A stretch of 64,000 nucleotides of DNA from positions 310,001 through 374,000 of the forward strand of contig NHZP01000017.1 in the NCBI GenBank assembly GCA_003313425.1. The letters run 5' to 3'. The notes under the pieces are model-generated. The model was given only the letters and a program-made list of their open reading frames with translations. It ran no database searches and was not told the DNA's origin. This DNA is from Pseudopyrenochaeta lycopersici. Lineage: Eukaryota; Ascomycota; Dothideomycetes; Pleosporales; Pseudopyrenochaetaceae. Within the stretch, counting starts at the first letter, position 1. Each line of letters opens with the position of its first letter. The position numbers and the translations under genes were made by a program. Shown piece after piece: positions 46,239-57,783 of this stretch.

Positions 46239-46639
46239 TGTGGAGGAAAAAGGGAGAGCTTGGCAACAGTTACCCAGGTGATCTATGAGATGGACCACTG
46301 TTTTGTCTAGGAGGCTTTGAGAGCCAGCTATATAAAGGAGAGCTGAGCACGGCCTATTACAGGGGCCATTATACGGTAGGAGCGTGAGCAGCGTGTACGC
46401 GTGCGTGAGCGCGTACGTGCTCGCGCACGTGATCGCGCACGTGAGTCTACCTTCAGGTGTCTCCTGCGTGAGCTTGCCTATCAGCTTGCACGTGAGCGTG
46501 TACGTGAGCGTGTACGTGAGCGCGCACGTGAGCGCGCCCTTGAATGCACACAGAAGCACGTGTCTCTCCAGGGTAAGCTCCTACGTCAGCGCGTACGTGA
46601 GCCTACCGTACCCCAGGTCACAGCGCGTTGTTTGCAACA
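46239..46639 (-). repeat. 3' LTR of the copia element
   Basis: TGTGGAGGAAAAAGG ... GTTTGCAACA. It contains a tandem 12 bp array (GAGCGCGCACGT variants, many CACGTG cores) at about 46380-46540. It is 12 bp longer than its partner at 53216 by one array unit. Open frames on both strands here are products of the array. Confidence 0.92.
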
Positions 46640-46762
46640 CACCCCCTAGGTGGGCAGCTCGGGCTGCTCAACTGACCAATTAGCGCGTTGTGCTCAATAT
46701 CCCCCTTCACCTCCGTTTTCTGCTTGAGATCAATTCCCACCTTCACCTTTAAAAAATGGCCT

Positions 46763-46768
46763 TATATA
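46763..46768 (+). promoter_or_regulatory. TATA box of the antisense accessory gene
   Basis: TATATA within CTTATATAGC, about 83 bp before the ATG at 46851, followed by a CA-rich leader (AACAACAGCAGCACCAACAG near 46803) typical of fungal 5' UTRs. It lies outside the LTR and points away from it. Confidence 0.55.
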
Positions 46769-46850
46769 GCGCGCCTCGCGCGCTCCTCAGCTCCATTTCT
46801 TTAACAACAGCAGCACCAACAGCAATAACAGCACCACCACTACTATCAAC

Positions 46851-47852
46851 ATGCCTGCTGTAAGTTACTGCGACGCGAGCTTGGGATCATACTGATTTAT
46901 ATAGTCTAAAGCTAAAATCGCCGCTCGCGCCCGCGCCCAAAAGGCTCGTGAGACCCGCTCTGCTGCCTCTAGGCCTAACTCTGCTGTTGGCGCCGCCGCC
47001 CCCGTCGTGCCCGCGCCCGCGCCTACGCCTACGCCTGCGCCCTTGCTGCCTCCCTTGCTGCCTGGTTTCCTCTCTGGGGTTGAGGAGGCAGCTTGTGAAG
47101 GTGGTAAAACACCTGATTGAGCTGCTCTCCTTGCCGCCGCTGATCGCGCCGCCGCCGCCCTAGCCAAAGCCTAGGCTAACGCCACCGCCTCCGCCGCCGC
47201 GCTTAAGCGCGCGCGTGCCCGCACGCCTCTTGTGGTTCCTTAAGATCTACAGGAGGTCGTGCGCACTCCCTGGTTGCGTACCCAGGGAGCACTCTGCTCT
47301 GAGCTGTGCCTTTAGTGCGTAAGGAGCGCGCTCTCTAGGCACTCCTCTAGGGAGTGCTATAACAACTCTACTAGTAGTTAGCGCTGTTTCTGTTATGCCT
47401 CTAGGCATAACTGCGTTCCTATGTAAGCTCCTTCTGTAACAGGCTTAGTTACTAAGCTGATCCTTTATATATAGCCCCCCTATTATTCTTAATTTTTCGC
47501 TGCGCCTTATAAAGGTAATTAAAAAGCACGACGCTAAGGTAAGCTTCTTAGTGTAATATACTGTGCTCGTGCTTATTAGTTGTAGGAGATTAAGGAGGGG
47601 AGGACTGTTATCTAGGCGCTCCTTAAATAAGTTAAAGATAAGGAGAAGGAGGAGAAGGTAGAGAAGGAGCGCGCGGCTGCGGCGGCTCGCGCTGCTAAGG
47701 AGCAGCTAGAGAGGGAGAAGGAGGAGGAGCAGGAGGAGGTAGAGGAGGAGGATAAGGATAGAGACGGCAGCTCCGTTAGTAGAGAGCGTTTAGTGCGCTG
47801 CTAGCGCATTATAACTCTTCTTAGCGAGGTTATTAATCTCCTCCTTAAGTAA
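46851..47852 (+). pseudogene. Antisense cysteine-rich accessory gene of the copia element, with intron
   Basis: Exon 1 46851-46859 (MPA); intron 46860-46904 (45 nt, GTAAGT donor, TACTGAT branch-like, ATAG acceptor); exon 2 46905-47852 in one continuous frame. About 318 codons with around 15 RIP-type stops (TAG/TAA, one TGA). Order: basic N-terminus (SKAKIAARARAQKARETR), Ala/Pro-rich region, Cys cluster (CSELCL.C ... EC ... RCFCYASRHNCVPM, about 47290-47430), then a Lys/Glu/Ala coiled coil with an acidic stretch (KEKEEKVEKERAAAAARAAK, 47635-47760), and SRERLVRC near the end. From memory it resembles abundant uncharacterised fungal proteins with a C..C...CxxCASxHxCxPVP pattern. Function unknown; opposite strand to pol. 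Confidence 0.7.
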
Positions 47853-47999
47853 TAAGGTTAGGTTAGGTCCTTAAGAGTAGGGTAGGTTAAACCCTCTTAT
47901 ATAGGTTAACGTTACGCTCTAGGCCTTAAGGGTAGGGAGGTTAAACCCCCTAGTAATATTAAATAGTTTTAGATCTATTTACTTCTTATTACTCTGCTC

Positions 48000-50900
48000 T
48001 CTTAAGCCTTTATATTATATCTTAAAGGTTAAGCTACTCTTTAAATCTTTTAAACTATTGCTTTAGTAAGCTCTTAGTTAGCCTATTAGCTAGTATGTCG
48101 CTCGTTTTAAGATAGAGCACTTAAAATAATCCTTTAGCGTGCTCTTATTATAGCTACATATTCTGTATATCTATATAGCGCAGCTTCGTAGTTATTCTCT
48201 TGTTTTCGCCTGTTACGAGTCTAATCGTTTATTAGTTATCGTAAAAGATCTACTAGGCTACTCTAAGATTAAGGAGTAGCTTATAGAAGAACCGTTTTAG
48301 TACTATAGACTCCTTAGCTGTATACGCTAAAGCGAGGAGCTCTACTTTAGTTATTAATATAGTTACTGTTAGTTACTAAGCTGCTTTCTAGATAACAGGG
48401 CCTCTAAAGAGCTTAATAATAAACCTATAGGATAATCTCCTTATGTTAACGTCGTCTGCAAATAAAGCGTCTCTACACATTATTAGCTAAGCTCCTTAGC
48501 TAGCTCTATATTCTATTACTAGGTTCTTTATTTAATGTAGGTACATAATTACCTAATCTGCTACTTTAAAATAAGCTTTACTTAGGTTTGTAAGGTAGTG
48601 CGAGAGCTGCAACGCAGCGTACGCTATATTAGGTCTTATTATAATTACTATGTATAAGATAGATCCTACTCGCTCTTAGTAGTTCTTAATCTCCTACTTA
48701 GTTGCGCTCCCTTAACTTAGAGTTAGCTACTTAGTTAGCAGGGGTGTAGATAGGAAGTAAGCAGTGTTAGTAAGGTTAAACTTTGTAGCAATCTTGTCTA
48801 TATAGGAGTTGTAAATAAGGATAATCTTCCTAGCTACTCTATCTCTAATTACTTATATCCTAAGAAACTAGGTAACTAGTCCTTAGTCTTTAGCTTTATA
48901 GGTTACCTTAATTAAATTAATTACTTAATAAGCTGCTGCTTTATTACTGTAGTAATATATTACTAATATATTATCTACGTAAAATAGTACTATTACACAG
49001 CGCTCGCGGTTGTAGAATAGACACAGTTCTTCTTTTAAAGCTGTAAGACTAAGCTTTTAAAGGGTGCTTAAGAACTCGTAATACTAGAGAACTAGCGAAT
49101 CTCTTAGGCTATATAGTGCTCGTTTTAGCTGTACGCACTTGCCTAGCTTTGTAAAACTATCTAGAAGCTCGCAGTTAACGCTTAGTTAGTTGTCCCTCTG
49201 CGCGTTTAGAAAAGCGCCTGTAATATCTAGTTAGTAGACTTCTAGGTTAAATTAAGCTGTAATTACTATAGCTATTTAAAATAATCGTGCTGCGAGCGTA
49301 GCTACGTACGTTAACTTAATTAAGTCCTTTATCTAGAGATCTCCTCTTACGCAGATCTACGCTTTATATTTTACGAAGTAACTATCTTTATTAAGCTTAT
49401 AGGTGAATACCTATTTAAGAGGGAGCAGTCTATTTTTTACTTTAGCTTAATTAATCTCTACTTATATCCCTTTCTTAAGCAGCGTATTAATCTCTTTCTT
49501 AGCTACTTATTTAAACAGAGCTCTATATAGGTAGCTATTTAGATCCTTTTATTTATTTAGTTCTTTTAGAAGTTAATTATAATATAATTATTCTTCCTGC
49601 TCTTATTTTAGAAGTATAGCTGCAGCGATTACTACGTGCAGTATTTTATACTCCTTACTTCCTACTTTATAAGTAGCGTTTATAGTTAGGAAGTTTATTT
49701 AGAGGATCTCTCGCTTTCTTTAATTATCTAAACTATACAGTAAGCTGTCTCTGTTAATTACTACAAGCTACGCTCTCTTCTTTGCACCTCCTACCTAATC
49801 TAGTTTATTAGGATCTCTTAGGTCCTGTTTCTTAAGCCTGCAGCTCGCGCGGCTTACTTCTCCCTAGATTTTATAATTATACGCTTGTTTTAGAGGTGCC
49901 TAATCTGCGTTATATAGAGCCTAAGAATAAGAGCTCCTACTCTAAGAGGTAGGAGCTATTTATTTAGCTTATTAGTCTTTATAACCTCGTAATTTGCCTA
50001 GCTTACCCCCTTCTCTAGTTAAGTGTACTTCCTGTAGGTTACTAGTATAATTACCTTCTCCTTATTTCCTTAGAGGCTTATTCTCTTTTATCTCCCTCTA
50101 GCTCTCTAGCTCTAGGGTTAGCTTAAGAGATAGAAGACCTATTTACTTACTTAGTCCTACGTAGATCTCTAGAGGATTACTAGCCTAGCTTTCCTCTTAC
50201 GCAGTTAGTATTAGTCTAACGTCTTAATCTTTTAGTTAGCTAACTATCTAATTATTTCTTTAAACTATAGCACCCTTAAGCTCTTACTTAGAAGACTAAT
50301 AAGTTTCTTAGCCTTCTTACTTAATTATTTATTTAGGTAAGAGCTCTAAAATCTCTCTAGCGTGTAGTACTTTATCTAGCTTATAGAGAATATAAATAAT
50401 CTTTATAGCTTCTTCTATTATAATTATAGTAATCTCCTTTTTATCTTTAAAGAATAGTTCTTTATTAAAGGTTACGTTTCTTATAGTAATTACCTAATTA
50501 AGCTTTAGGACCTATATACAGTATATGTTAGATACTTTGTATCTAACTAGGTAACCTATATAGCCCCTTAGGGTTACTTTAAACTCTTGCTTATTACGTC
50601 TAGCTACTCTTTCCTTATTTAAAGGGTAAGCTTAGCAGCTGTACGCGTGTATCCTGCTCTAATTAGGTCTTAGATTAGCTGTGATGTAACGTACTTGCGT
50701 AGGGCTGTACTAACAGAAGTACTGTGTAAACTATGCGTTAAGCACCTTATTTAGTAAGCTTAGATTATGCGCTTGTAAAGGGCTTATATTATATAGCTAA
50801 GCTACTACTTCTATTACTTCTAGCTAGAGCTTTACTAAGAGCCTCGCTCTACTTCTTATTTTAATTAACTTAGTAATAATCTCTTAACCTGCTCTTTCTA

Positions 50901-51500
50901 GGCCTCTGTTTAGCTCGTGGGTATAGGCTAGGGAGGGCTCTATTTCTATCTCTTACTCCTTCGCCTATAGCTTATAGGTTAAGGTGCCTCTCTATAGAAG
51001 TGTAGCTGTGTCTCTGTCTTACTATAGTTTGCAGATCTTAAGCTAATACTAAGTCTTTACCTTACTCTAGAAGTTTATAAAGATCCTTATAATCTTTATA
51101 AGCGTTTTCCCTTATAGAGGGTATATAGCAATCTTCTTACTATAGTTATATTTAAGCAGGATAAACTATTATTCTTTAAGCCTTCTTGTTAGCATATTAA
51201 ATAGATTTTATACTACTCTCTAGAATAGCTAAAGTAATTATTCCTAAGGTCTCTATAAGATTACTTACTTTATATATATTATAGCGCAGTACTTATACTT
51301 TATACGCGCTGTCCCTTTAATTTTTATATTTCGCGTCTTTATTACTAACGCTTAAAGAGTAGTAAGTTCTAAGTAACTTACTCTTAAGTACTATAGCTTC
51401 TTAGAATTACTCTTTAGATAAGTTCTCTATAACCTTAGTTATAAGCGCTCTAGGATTACTGCGTTAATTAAGATATAGGAGTAAGGCTTATACTTTAATT
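48000..51500 (-). pseudogene. pol of the copia element: integrase, RT, RNase H (RIPed)
   Basis: Minus strand. Integrase C-terminal part at about 51000-50450 (ISPLQAHNLSLLNKVLNA, then GYIGYLVRYKVSNIY, VITIRNVTFNKE). RT at about 49250-48900 with LDITGAFLNAQRDN, KCVQLKRALYSLRDS and VLFYVDNILV (YVDD with Asp to Asn). RNase H at about 48600-48060 with DALFADDVNIRR, PVIQKAA and TKVELLALAYTAKES. These are diagnostic of Ty1/copia. Confidence 0.88.
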
Positions 51501-53215
51501 TAATAAAAGTAAAGTTATAAGCTCTCTTAAGCTTCGCGAGAACTATATTCTATTCTAGTATTCCTATGCGTAGTATGTAATCTAATCTTAGATACTAGAG
51601 CTTTTTATTTTTAAGATAAGCTTCTAATACTATATTTATATAGAAACCTTCTATAACTACTACTTCTTATAAAGTAAGATTCTTTATATTCTTACCTCTT
51701 ACTCTATATAGAGCTCTTTTAAGTACTCTAGTGCCTATACCTTAAATAGAGAACACTTAAGTTTCTACCTTAACTGTTTATACACCTTGCGCCTTCTTAA
51801 AGCTTCCTAGTATAAGTAGATCCTTTATATTAATAAGGTGCGTAGTAGCTCTATTATTAAGGATAGTACTTATTAAGAGGGGATAAGCAGCGAAGTCTAT
51901 TATTGCGTAAACGCCTAATAAAGAGCTTAGTAAAAATAGCTATAAGTTAATTACTGTAGCTTAAATACTTCTAAGGTAGGTAATTATTAGGAGCTTTATT
52001 TTAGGGATTACCTAGCCTTTCTTTATTAGGCGGTCTTAGAGCTCCTTATATTCTTTACTTAAGAGCTGCTTTATAATCTCCTCTTACTTACTAGCTATTA
52101 TAAGTATTAATAATCTTATTATAACTACCTTTAAGGTATAGTACTCCTCTAGTACCTAATAGTAGTTAGAAGCTTTATTTAGCTTATAGGGGCACTTATT
52201 TTACTTTTTTAGGGATTAGTACTTATCTAAGCGTCCTCTAAATATTACAAATACCCCTACTTACCTCCCTTTTACGTACACAGCGTGCTTATAGGTTATA
52301 ACTAAGAAGATTTAGCCTAGCTTATCTAGTAAGATTATTAGTTCTTTAAGCGCTATATTCTATAAGATTTAATTATATATAGTCTGTGCCTACTTAGGGG
52401 CGAGCTTTAGAGTAAGTACCTCTAGGAAGTCTTACGCTGTAAGCTCTCCTTTTACTTTATAGAGATTATATATTTTTACTTTTATATATAGGGTATTCTA
52501 CTTCTAGTACTACGCTTCTAGTATTATGTTCTCCTACTTTACAATCTCTAGGTAATATTAGTATTCTACTTTAAAGTAGTTAATTATACTAGCTTCTAAG
52601 AGAGTAAGCTTAACCTTAAGAGCTTAAATTAGAGCCTATACAGTATACTTTTTCTAAGATATAAGTAGTATTATAATTAGTGCTATAATCTCTATTAAAA
52701 TAGTAGCTTAAACCTAATCTCTAACTTACTTTACGCGCTTATCCTTAATAGCTCTAGTATTTATTAATAATATATATTTCTTTAGCTCCTGCTAATAGAG
52801 CGCCTAGATTATCTTATTACTTAGGTTATCTCTGCTAGCCTAAGCTCTCTCTTAAGAGAGCTACCTCCTTACTCTTTCTTTAGTTATAACCTCTTTAATT
52901 ATAGGGAGCTGCAGGATAGTATTATAAGGATCTAGAGTATCTGCTCCTAATAGATTAATTAAGTGCTAGACTTACTTTGCGTGTGCGTAATATTAAAGCT
53001 GTATATACTATTCTAGCTAGCTTATTTAATCCTTAAGCAAGATCTGCGGGATAGGCGTAGGCTTAGTAATTTTATTGTCTATTTCGTGAGCGTTAATAAC
53101 TTCTTAGACCTGTATACAGGGGTTATTTAGGTTAGAGTAGTAAGGTAACTGTTTACTAGCTCTTTAAGTTTACAGGGAGAATTAACTTACGTCCTTAAAG
53201 CGCCGGGCTTATAAC
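51500..53215 (-). pseudogene. gag and 5' region of the copia element (RIPed)
   Basis: Minus-strand sequence between the integrase region and the 5' LTR, where copia gag, zinc knuckle and protease belong. RIP stops obscure the frames and I did not find a readable CCHC knuckle. Assignment is by position. Confidence 0.5.
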
Positions 53216-53604
53216 TGTAGAGGAAAAAGGGAGAGCTTAGCAACAGTTACCTAGGTAATCTATGAGATGGACTACTGTTTTGTCTAGGAGGCTTTGAGAG
53301 CTAGCTATATAAAGGAGAGCTGAGCACGGCCTATTACAGGGGCTATTATACGGTAGGAGCGTGAGCAGCGTGTACGCGTGCGTGAGCGCGTACGTGCTCG
53401 CGCACGTGATCGCGCACGTGAGTCTACCTTCAGGTGTCTCCTGCCTGAGCTTGCCTATCAGCTTGCACGTGAGCGTGCACGTGAGCGCGCACGTGAGCGC
53501 GCCCTTGAATACACACAGAAGCACGTGTCTCTCCAGGGTAAGCTCCTACGTCAGCGCGCACGTGAGCCTACCGTACCCCAGGTCACAGCGCGTTGTTTGC
53601 AACA
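53216..53604 (-). repeat. 5' LTR of the copia element
   Basis: 389 bp; same ends and tandem array as 46239-46639, minus one 12 bp unit, and a few extra transitions (for example TGTGG to TGTAG at the start). Confidence 0.92.
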
Positions 53605-53609
53605 ATTAC

Positions 53610-56588
53610 CTAATATACTTAACACAAGTTTAACTTCTATACTACGCGTATAGAGCGTAGGTTATTATAGTTACTTAGGACCTATATAGTATACTGCGTA
53701 CCTTAAAAGTAATACTGCTACTACTTAAAGCTATATATAATTACTAAGAGCTCTAAATTATATATTTTATAATTTAGCTTAGCGCTCTAAAGCTTCCTTA
53801 ATATAAAAGTAATTAGATACTATTTTTTATCTTTAAATAACTATAATAGAATACTTAAGATAGTAAAAGTAGATATATCTATCTCTACGCGTATTATAAG
53901 AGTAGGGTTAAAATAGCGTAAAATTAGCGTACTTAAAAAGCGCTCTTTAAGCTTCTTAAATAACGTATTTACTATATTATTCTAATAAAAATCCTAATTA
54001 CTCTTAAGTAAATTAGTAAGAAGAGCTATTTTATAAGCGTATCTCTTAATAAAATATTAATAAAAGTTAGTAAACTTAAAAAAGGACTAAAGTTCCTTAA
54101 TATTTATAAGCTATAGCTATTAAGTAATAGTCTTAACGCGCGCTAGATCTACGTAGATTCTACGTGTTATAATAATAAACCTAAGGAAGTAGATCTTACT
54201 TAATATAAAGGTATACTTTTTAAAGTTAGTAAAGAGCTCTACTTTTTATAAAGCTTTAAGTATAGAGCGTACTACGCGCTAGTATATTATAATATCTTCG
54301 CTATAAGTATAGATAAGTATATTATTAAGGTAAACTATATAAATATAGTCTAAATACTTACTAAGCGCCTTATTAATATAGGCTTAAAAGCTTACTAGAG
54401 CGTTAGTTAGCCTAAATAGTATAACTAAGTACTTAAAGTAGCTATATTAAGTTTAAAAGGTAGTTTTCTACTTATCTCTTAATTAAATTCTTAGGTAGTA
54501 GTATATATTATAGAGATCTAGGGTAGTATAATAACGTGCGCCTAATAGGTAATCTAGTATCTCTCTAATTAATAGAAGTAGGTAATAATCTTTAATTATA
54601 ATAGCGTTTAATTCTTAATAGTTAATATAGAGGTAAAGCTTTCTATCTTTCTTAAGGATAAATAGTATAAGGGCTCCTATAAGACTTATACTATACTAAA
54701 TCTAGCCTTTACGTAGCGCATCTTCTATATAGTTATAGAGTACTTTAAGCTTATATATAGAAAGGTTATATAGTAAACTATATAGAGGTTCTTTATTAGC
54801 TATAAGTAGGATAGTATAGTCTAAAGTTTTAAAATTTAGTAAGGCTTCTACCTTTTTATTATTAAATATATTACTATAGTTAGCTAATATATTAAGAATA
54901 CGCGCTTCTAGCGCGACACGCGCTCTAAAGATATAAGTATTATACTCTAAACTTTTACCTTTAACTTATAGTACTTCTAGAAGGTATACGTTAGAGCTAG
55001 TTTACTTTATATCTTTATAAAGTTCTATAGTAGTAATAAGCTTAATATTAGCTAAAGTATATCCTTAATACTATATTTAAGAGCTATAGTTAATATAAAT
55101 ATTCTACTATTATAAAAAGGGGTTACTAAGTAAAAGAGAAACGCCCTCTTTATCTACTTTATACGCTGTAACCTAAGCTTAGTAATTAACGCTGTTATTA
55201 TCTATTAAGCGCACCTAAAGCTTATATACTATATAAGTATTCTAACGTTAGGTACTAATCTAACCTAGTCTTAAGAGCTCTACTCCTTTAAGTAGTAGTA
55301 GTCCTATCTTAATAGCTAGCTTCTAACTAATTAAGCTAATATTAGCTTAGGGGTTAAGGATAACTTAGAGTTCTTTCTTAGGGCCTATCTCTATAGCTGC
55401 GCTATACTTATACTTTATACTTAGTAAAATATTAATAAGTATACGCCTTACTATTCCTAGATTACTAGTAAGGCTTAACCTTTTCTTATCTAGTTAATAC
55501 GTACTAGAAGGTAGTTTAGATTACTACTTTAGTACTTATTACTATAGTATCTAACTTTCTTATAATTAAAGTAGGTAACTTTACTTTTATCTTATAGTCT
55601 ATAAGAAAGCTTATTTAATTTATATTTTAGAGTACTTTCTTAAGATTTTCTCTTAAATATATTATGCGTATACTAGTCTTACGTTAGTAAGGCTTAGCGT
55701 AAGTTCTACTTAAGTATAGAGCCTAATACTATTAAATCCTCTCTAGTTATAAGAATCTAGTAGTAGTTAGTAATAGCCCTTTATAATTTAGGCCTTAACT
55801 TTAAGAAGAGATACTAAACTCTTTATACTTTAGTATAAGGCGTAAGTTAATCTTTAATAATATTAAGGTAGGTTATAAAGAACTAAATAGTCTAGTCTTT
55901 CTACTATATAGCTTAAGTGTGCGCTATAGCTACTTTAAGGCTGTAATTAATTAGGTTAGATAGTAAGTTAAGTATATACTACTTAAAGTATTCCTAGGTA
56001 AGTATTATTCTATTTACTTTAAATACACGCTTATAGTATATATACTAAAGGTCTCTTAAGTCTCCTCTTAGATACTATATAGCCTAGATAACTTTATTAT
56101 TATTAAGATAAAATTCTTATAGTAAGAGTTAAAATACTACTTTATATAAGTAAAAAAACTTATAATATTTCTTTAAGTTCCTTCTTTAGTATTTAGATAA
56201 ATCTTTAAGTTTAAGCGTACGTTTTACGTATAGAGGTAAGAATACGTTAGGTACGCTCTTCTTACGCGCCTCTATAACTTAAACTTTAAAAGTTCTATCT
56301 ACTAATAAAGCTAGAGTAAAGTTATATTTAATACTTTCTAGCTATATAATTTCCTCTTTAATTACGCGTAGGCGTAGAAGCGCTTAGAGCTTATTACGTC
56401 TCTTTTTAGTAGCTAAGATACGCTCCTTAAGAGTTAAAAGTATACTTACGCTAAGAGTTAGTAGTTCTTTATCTACCTATAGGTTAACTTTAATAGGAGG
56501 GTTAGGCGTCTTACTAGCAGAGGCGGCCTATTTACTAAATTGCGTAGAGAGAACTATCTCTAGACTATTATATAGAGAAGTATTATTA
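53610..56588 (-). pseudogene. gag, protease, RT and RNase H of the 14.7 kb gypsy element (RIPed)
   Basis: Minus strand. RT at about 54750-54250: the stretch LNIATLSTQLYYLG.LTL, then INKALA-like and YLSILIAKIL positions, parallels gypsy RT through the active site. RNase H lies between 54200 and 53605, cut by the copia insertion. Gag lies roughly from 56500 to 55600. Order and strand match the integrase part at 44.1-46.2 kb. Confidence 0.7.
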
Positions 56589-56819
56589 TATAATATATAG
56601 TTTTAGGTAATAGTACTTACTTTACACTACAGATAATAGTAAAGGGATAGTTCTGTATTACTGTTTCTTAGCTATAGGAGAGAATAATACTTATTATCCC
56701 TACTCTGCGCAGCTAGCGCAGGTTTTAAGCAGGTCTGTTGTAGTGCGCGCTAGCCCCCGAAAAGGTCTAGCGCAACCATACTGCAACACTAAGGTTTAAA
56801 TTCACGATACTTCGTTACA
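56589..56819 (-). repeat. 5' LTR of the 14.7 kb gypsy element
   Basis: 231 bp; aligned to the left LTR its start reads TATAATATATAG against TGTAACGTATGG, every difference being G-to-A or C-to-T. Its outer end (56690-56819) is almost unmutated. Confidence 0.9.
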
Positions 56820-56830
56820 GATGCAGGCTA

Positions 56831-57751
56831 TGTGACCATGAGTAGGCTAAGACATGGCATGCCAAGATGTCAGTGCACAGCGCTTGTTTAGCGCGCTAAG
56901 AGATAAAAAATTAGTTCTTAATTAATTCTTAATTAAGTCTTTTTATAATATTCTTATATACTATAATATTTTTATATATTATAATACTCTTATATACTAT
57001 AATATATATTTAACGTATATAACTAATTCTTAATTAATTCTTAATTAATATAATTAATTCTTAATTAATATAATTAATTCTTAATTAATATAATTAATTC
57101 TTAATTAATTCTTAATTAATTCTTAATTAATTCTTAATTAATATAATTAATTCTTAATTAATATAATTAATTCTTAATTAATATAATTAATTCTTAATTA
57201 ATTAATTCTTAATTAATTCTTAATTAATTCTTAATTAGTTCTTAATTAGTTCTTAAATTTTTAATTAACTATAGCTAAATTTTAAAAGATATTACTAGCT
57301 AAATATTATAAAATAAGAGTTTAAAGCTTTTTTAGTAAAGTCTAGTAATACTTATAGTTAATAGCTATACTTAAGTATAAGCTTCTTAGTAATATATAAA
57401 ATCTTTAATAAAGAGATTACTTAACTACTATATACTTATACTACTAAAGTTTTAAATACTTTCTTTCTAAGTATTAAACTATTAGTACTTTTAATCTTAA
57501 TACTACTACTTTAATTATATATTAGTAAAGTTATTAACTTATATACTAGTAAAGATATCTTTATAAGTGTATATATTTAGAATTAAATAAGAATTAATTA
57601 AAAGTTTTAGTATAGTATAAAAAGTTTTAGCAATCTTCTTATATACTCTAGAATTATAGAATTAAGAATTAATTAAGATAAGTCTTAGCTGTCTTCTTAG
57701 CTGCCCTAGAATAGTTAGGTCATGCCATGTCTTGGCACAGTCATGGTCAGA
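56831..57751. mobile_element. TIR-bounded AT-rich element (non-autonomous)
   Basis: Inverted ends 56831-56863 and 57719-57751 match at about 27 of 33 positions (shared TGACCATGA and AAGACATGGCATG). The interior is AT-rich with no gene. No clear target duplication, so the superfamily is undetermined. Confidence 0.55.
56918..57250. repeat. AT-rich palindromic minisatellite
   Basis: Irregular tandem array built of TTCTTAATTAA and TATAATTAATTC units, each containing the palindrome TTAATTAA. It lies inside the TIR element and may form cruciforms. Confidence 0.85.
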
Positions 57752-57783
57752 TGGCATGCTACCACCAATATATCTCTAGGGCA

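Larger units (their letters stand above)
46239..53604 (-). mobile_element. Ty1/copia retrotransposon nested in the gypsy element
   Basis: LTRs 46239-46639 (401 bp) and 53216-53604 (389 bp), TG...CA ends, target duplication ATTAC at 46234-46238 and 53605-53609. Minus-strand order gag, integrase, RT, RNase H is the Ty1/copia order. A plus-strand antisense gene lies between RNase H and the 3' LTR (46851-47852). All frames are RIP-damaged; the LTRs are only lightly affected. Confidence 0.95.
42118..56819 (-). mobile_element. 14.7 kb Ty3/gypsy element with matching target duplication, hosting nested elements
   Basis: LTRs 42118-42349 (232 bp) and 56589-56819 (231 bp), TG...CA ends. The target duplication GATGC occurs at 42113-42117 and 56820-56824, so this is one integration despite its size. 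Coding on the minus strand: leader, gag, RT/RNase H (54700-53605), then interrupted by a copia element, then integrase and a chromodomain-like end (46238-44100). An antisense frame follows (42.6-44.0 kb), then the polypurine tract and 3' LTR. Without insertions it is about 7.1 kb. The right LTR is RIPed, the left one nearly unmutated. Confidence 0.93.

Noticed and set aside
46384..46683. Open reading frames of 82-132 codons on both strands of the copia LTR (also 53237-53653)
   Set aside because: They are produced by the 12 bp tandem array, which is open in several frames; no domain, and they lie inside LTRs.
46865..47167. Ala/Gly-rich 100-codon minus-strand ORF
   Set aside because: It is the antisense shadow of the GC-rich Ala/Pro region of the plus-strand cysteine-rich gene.
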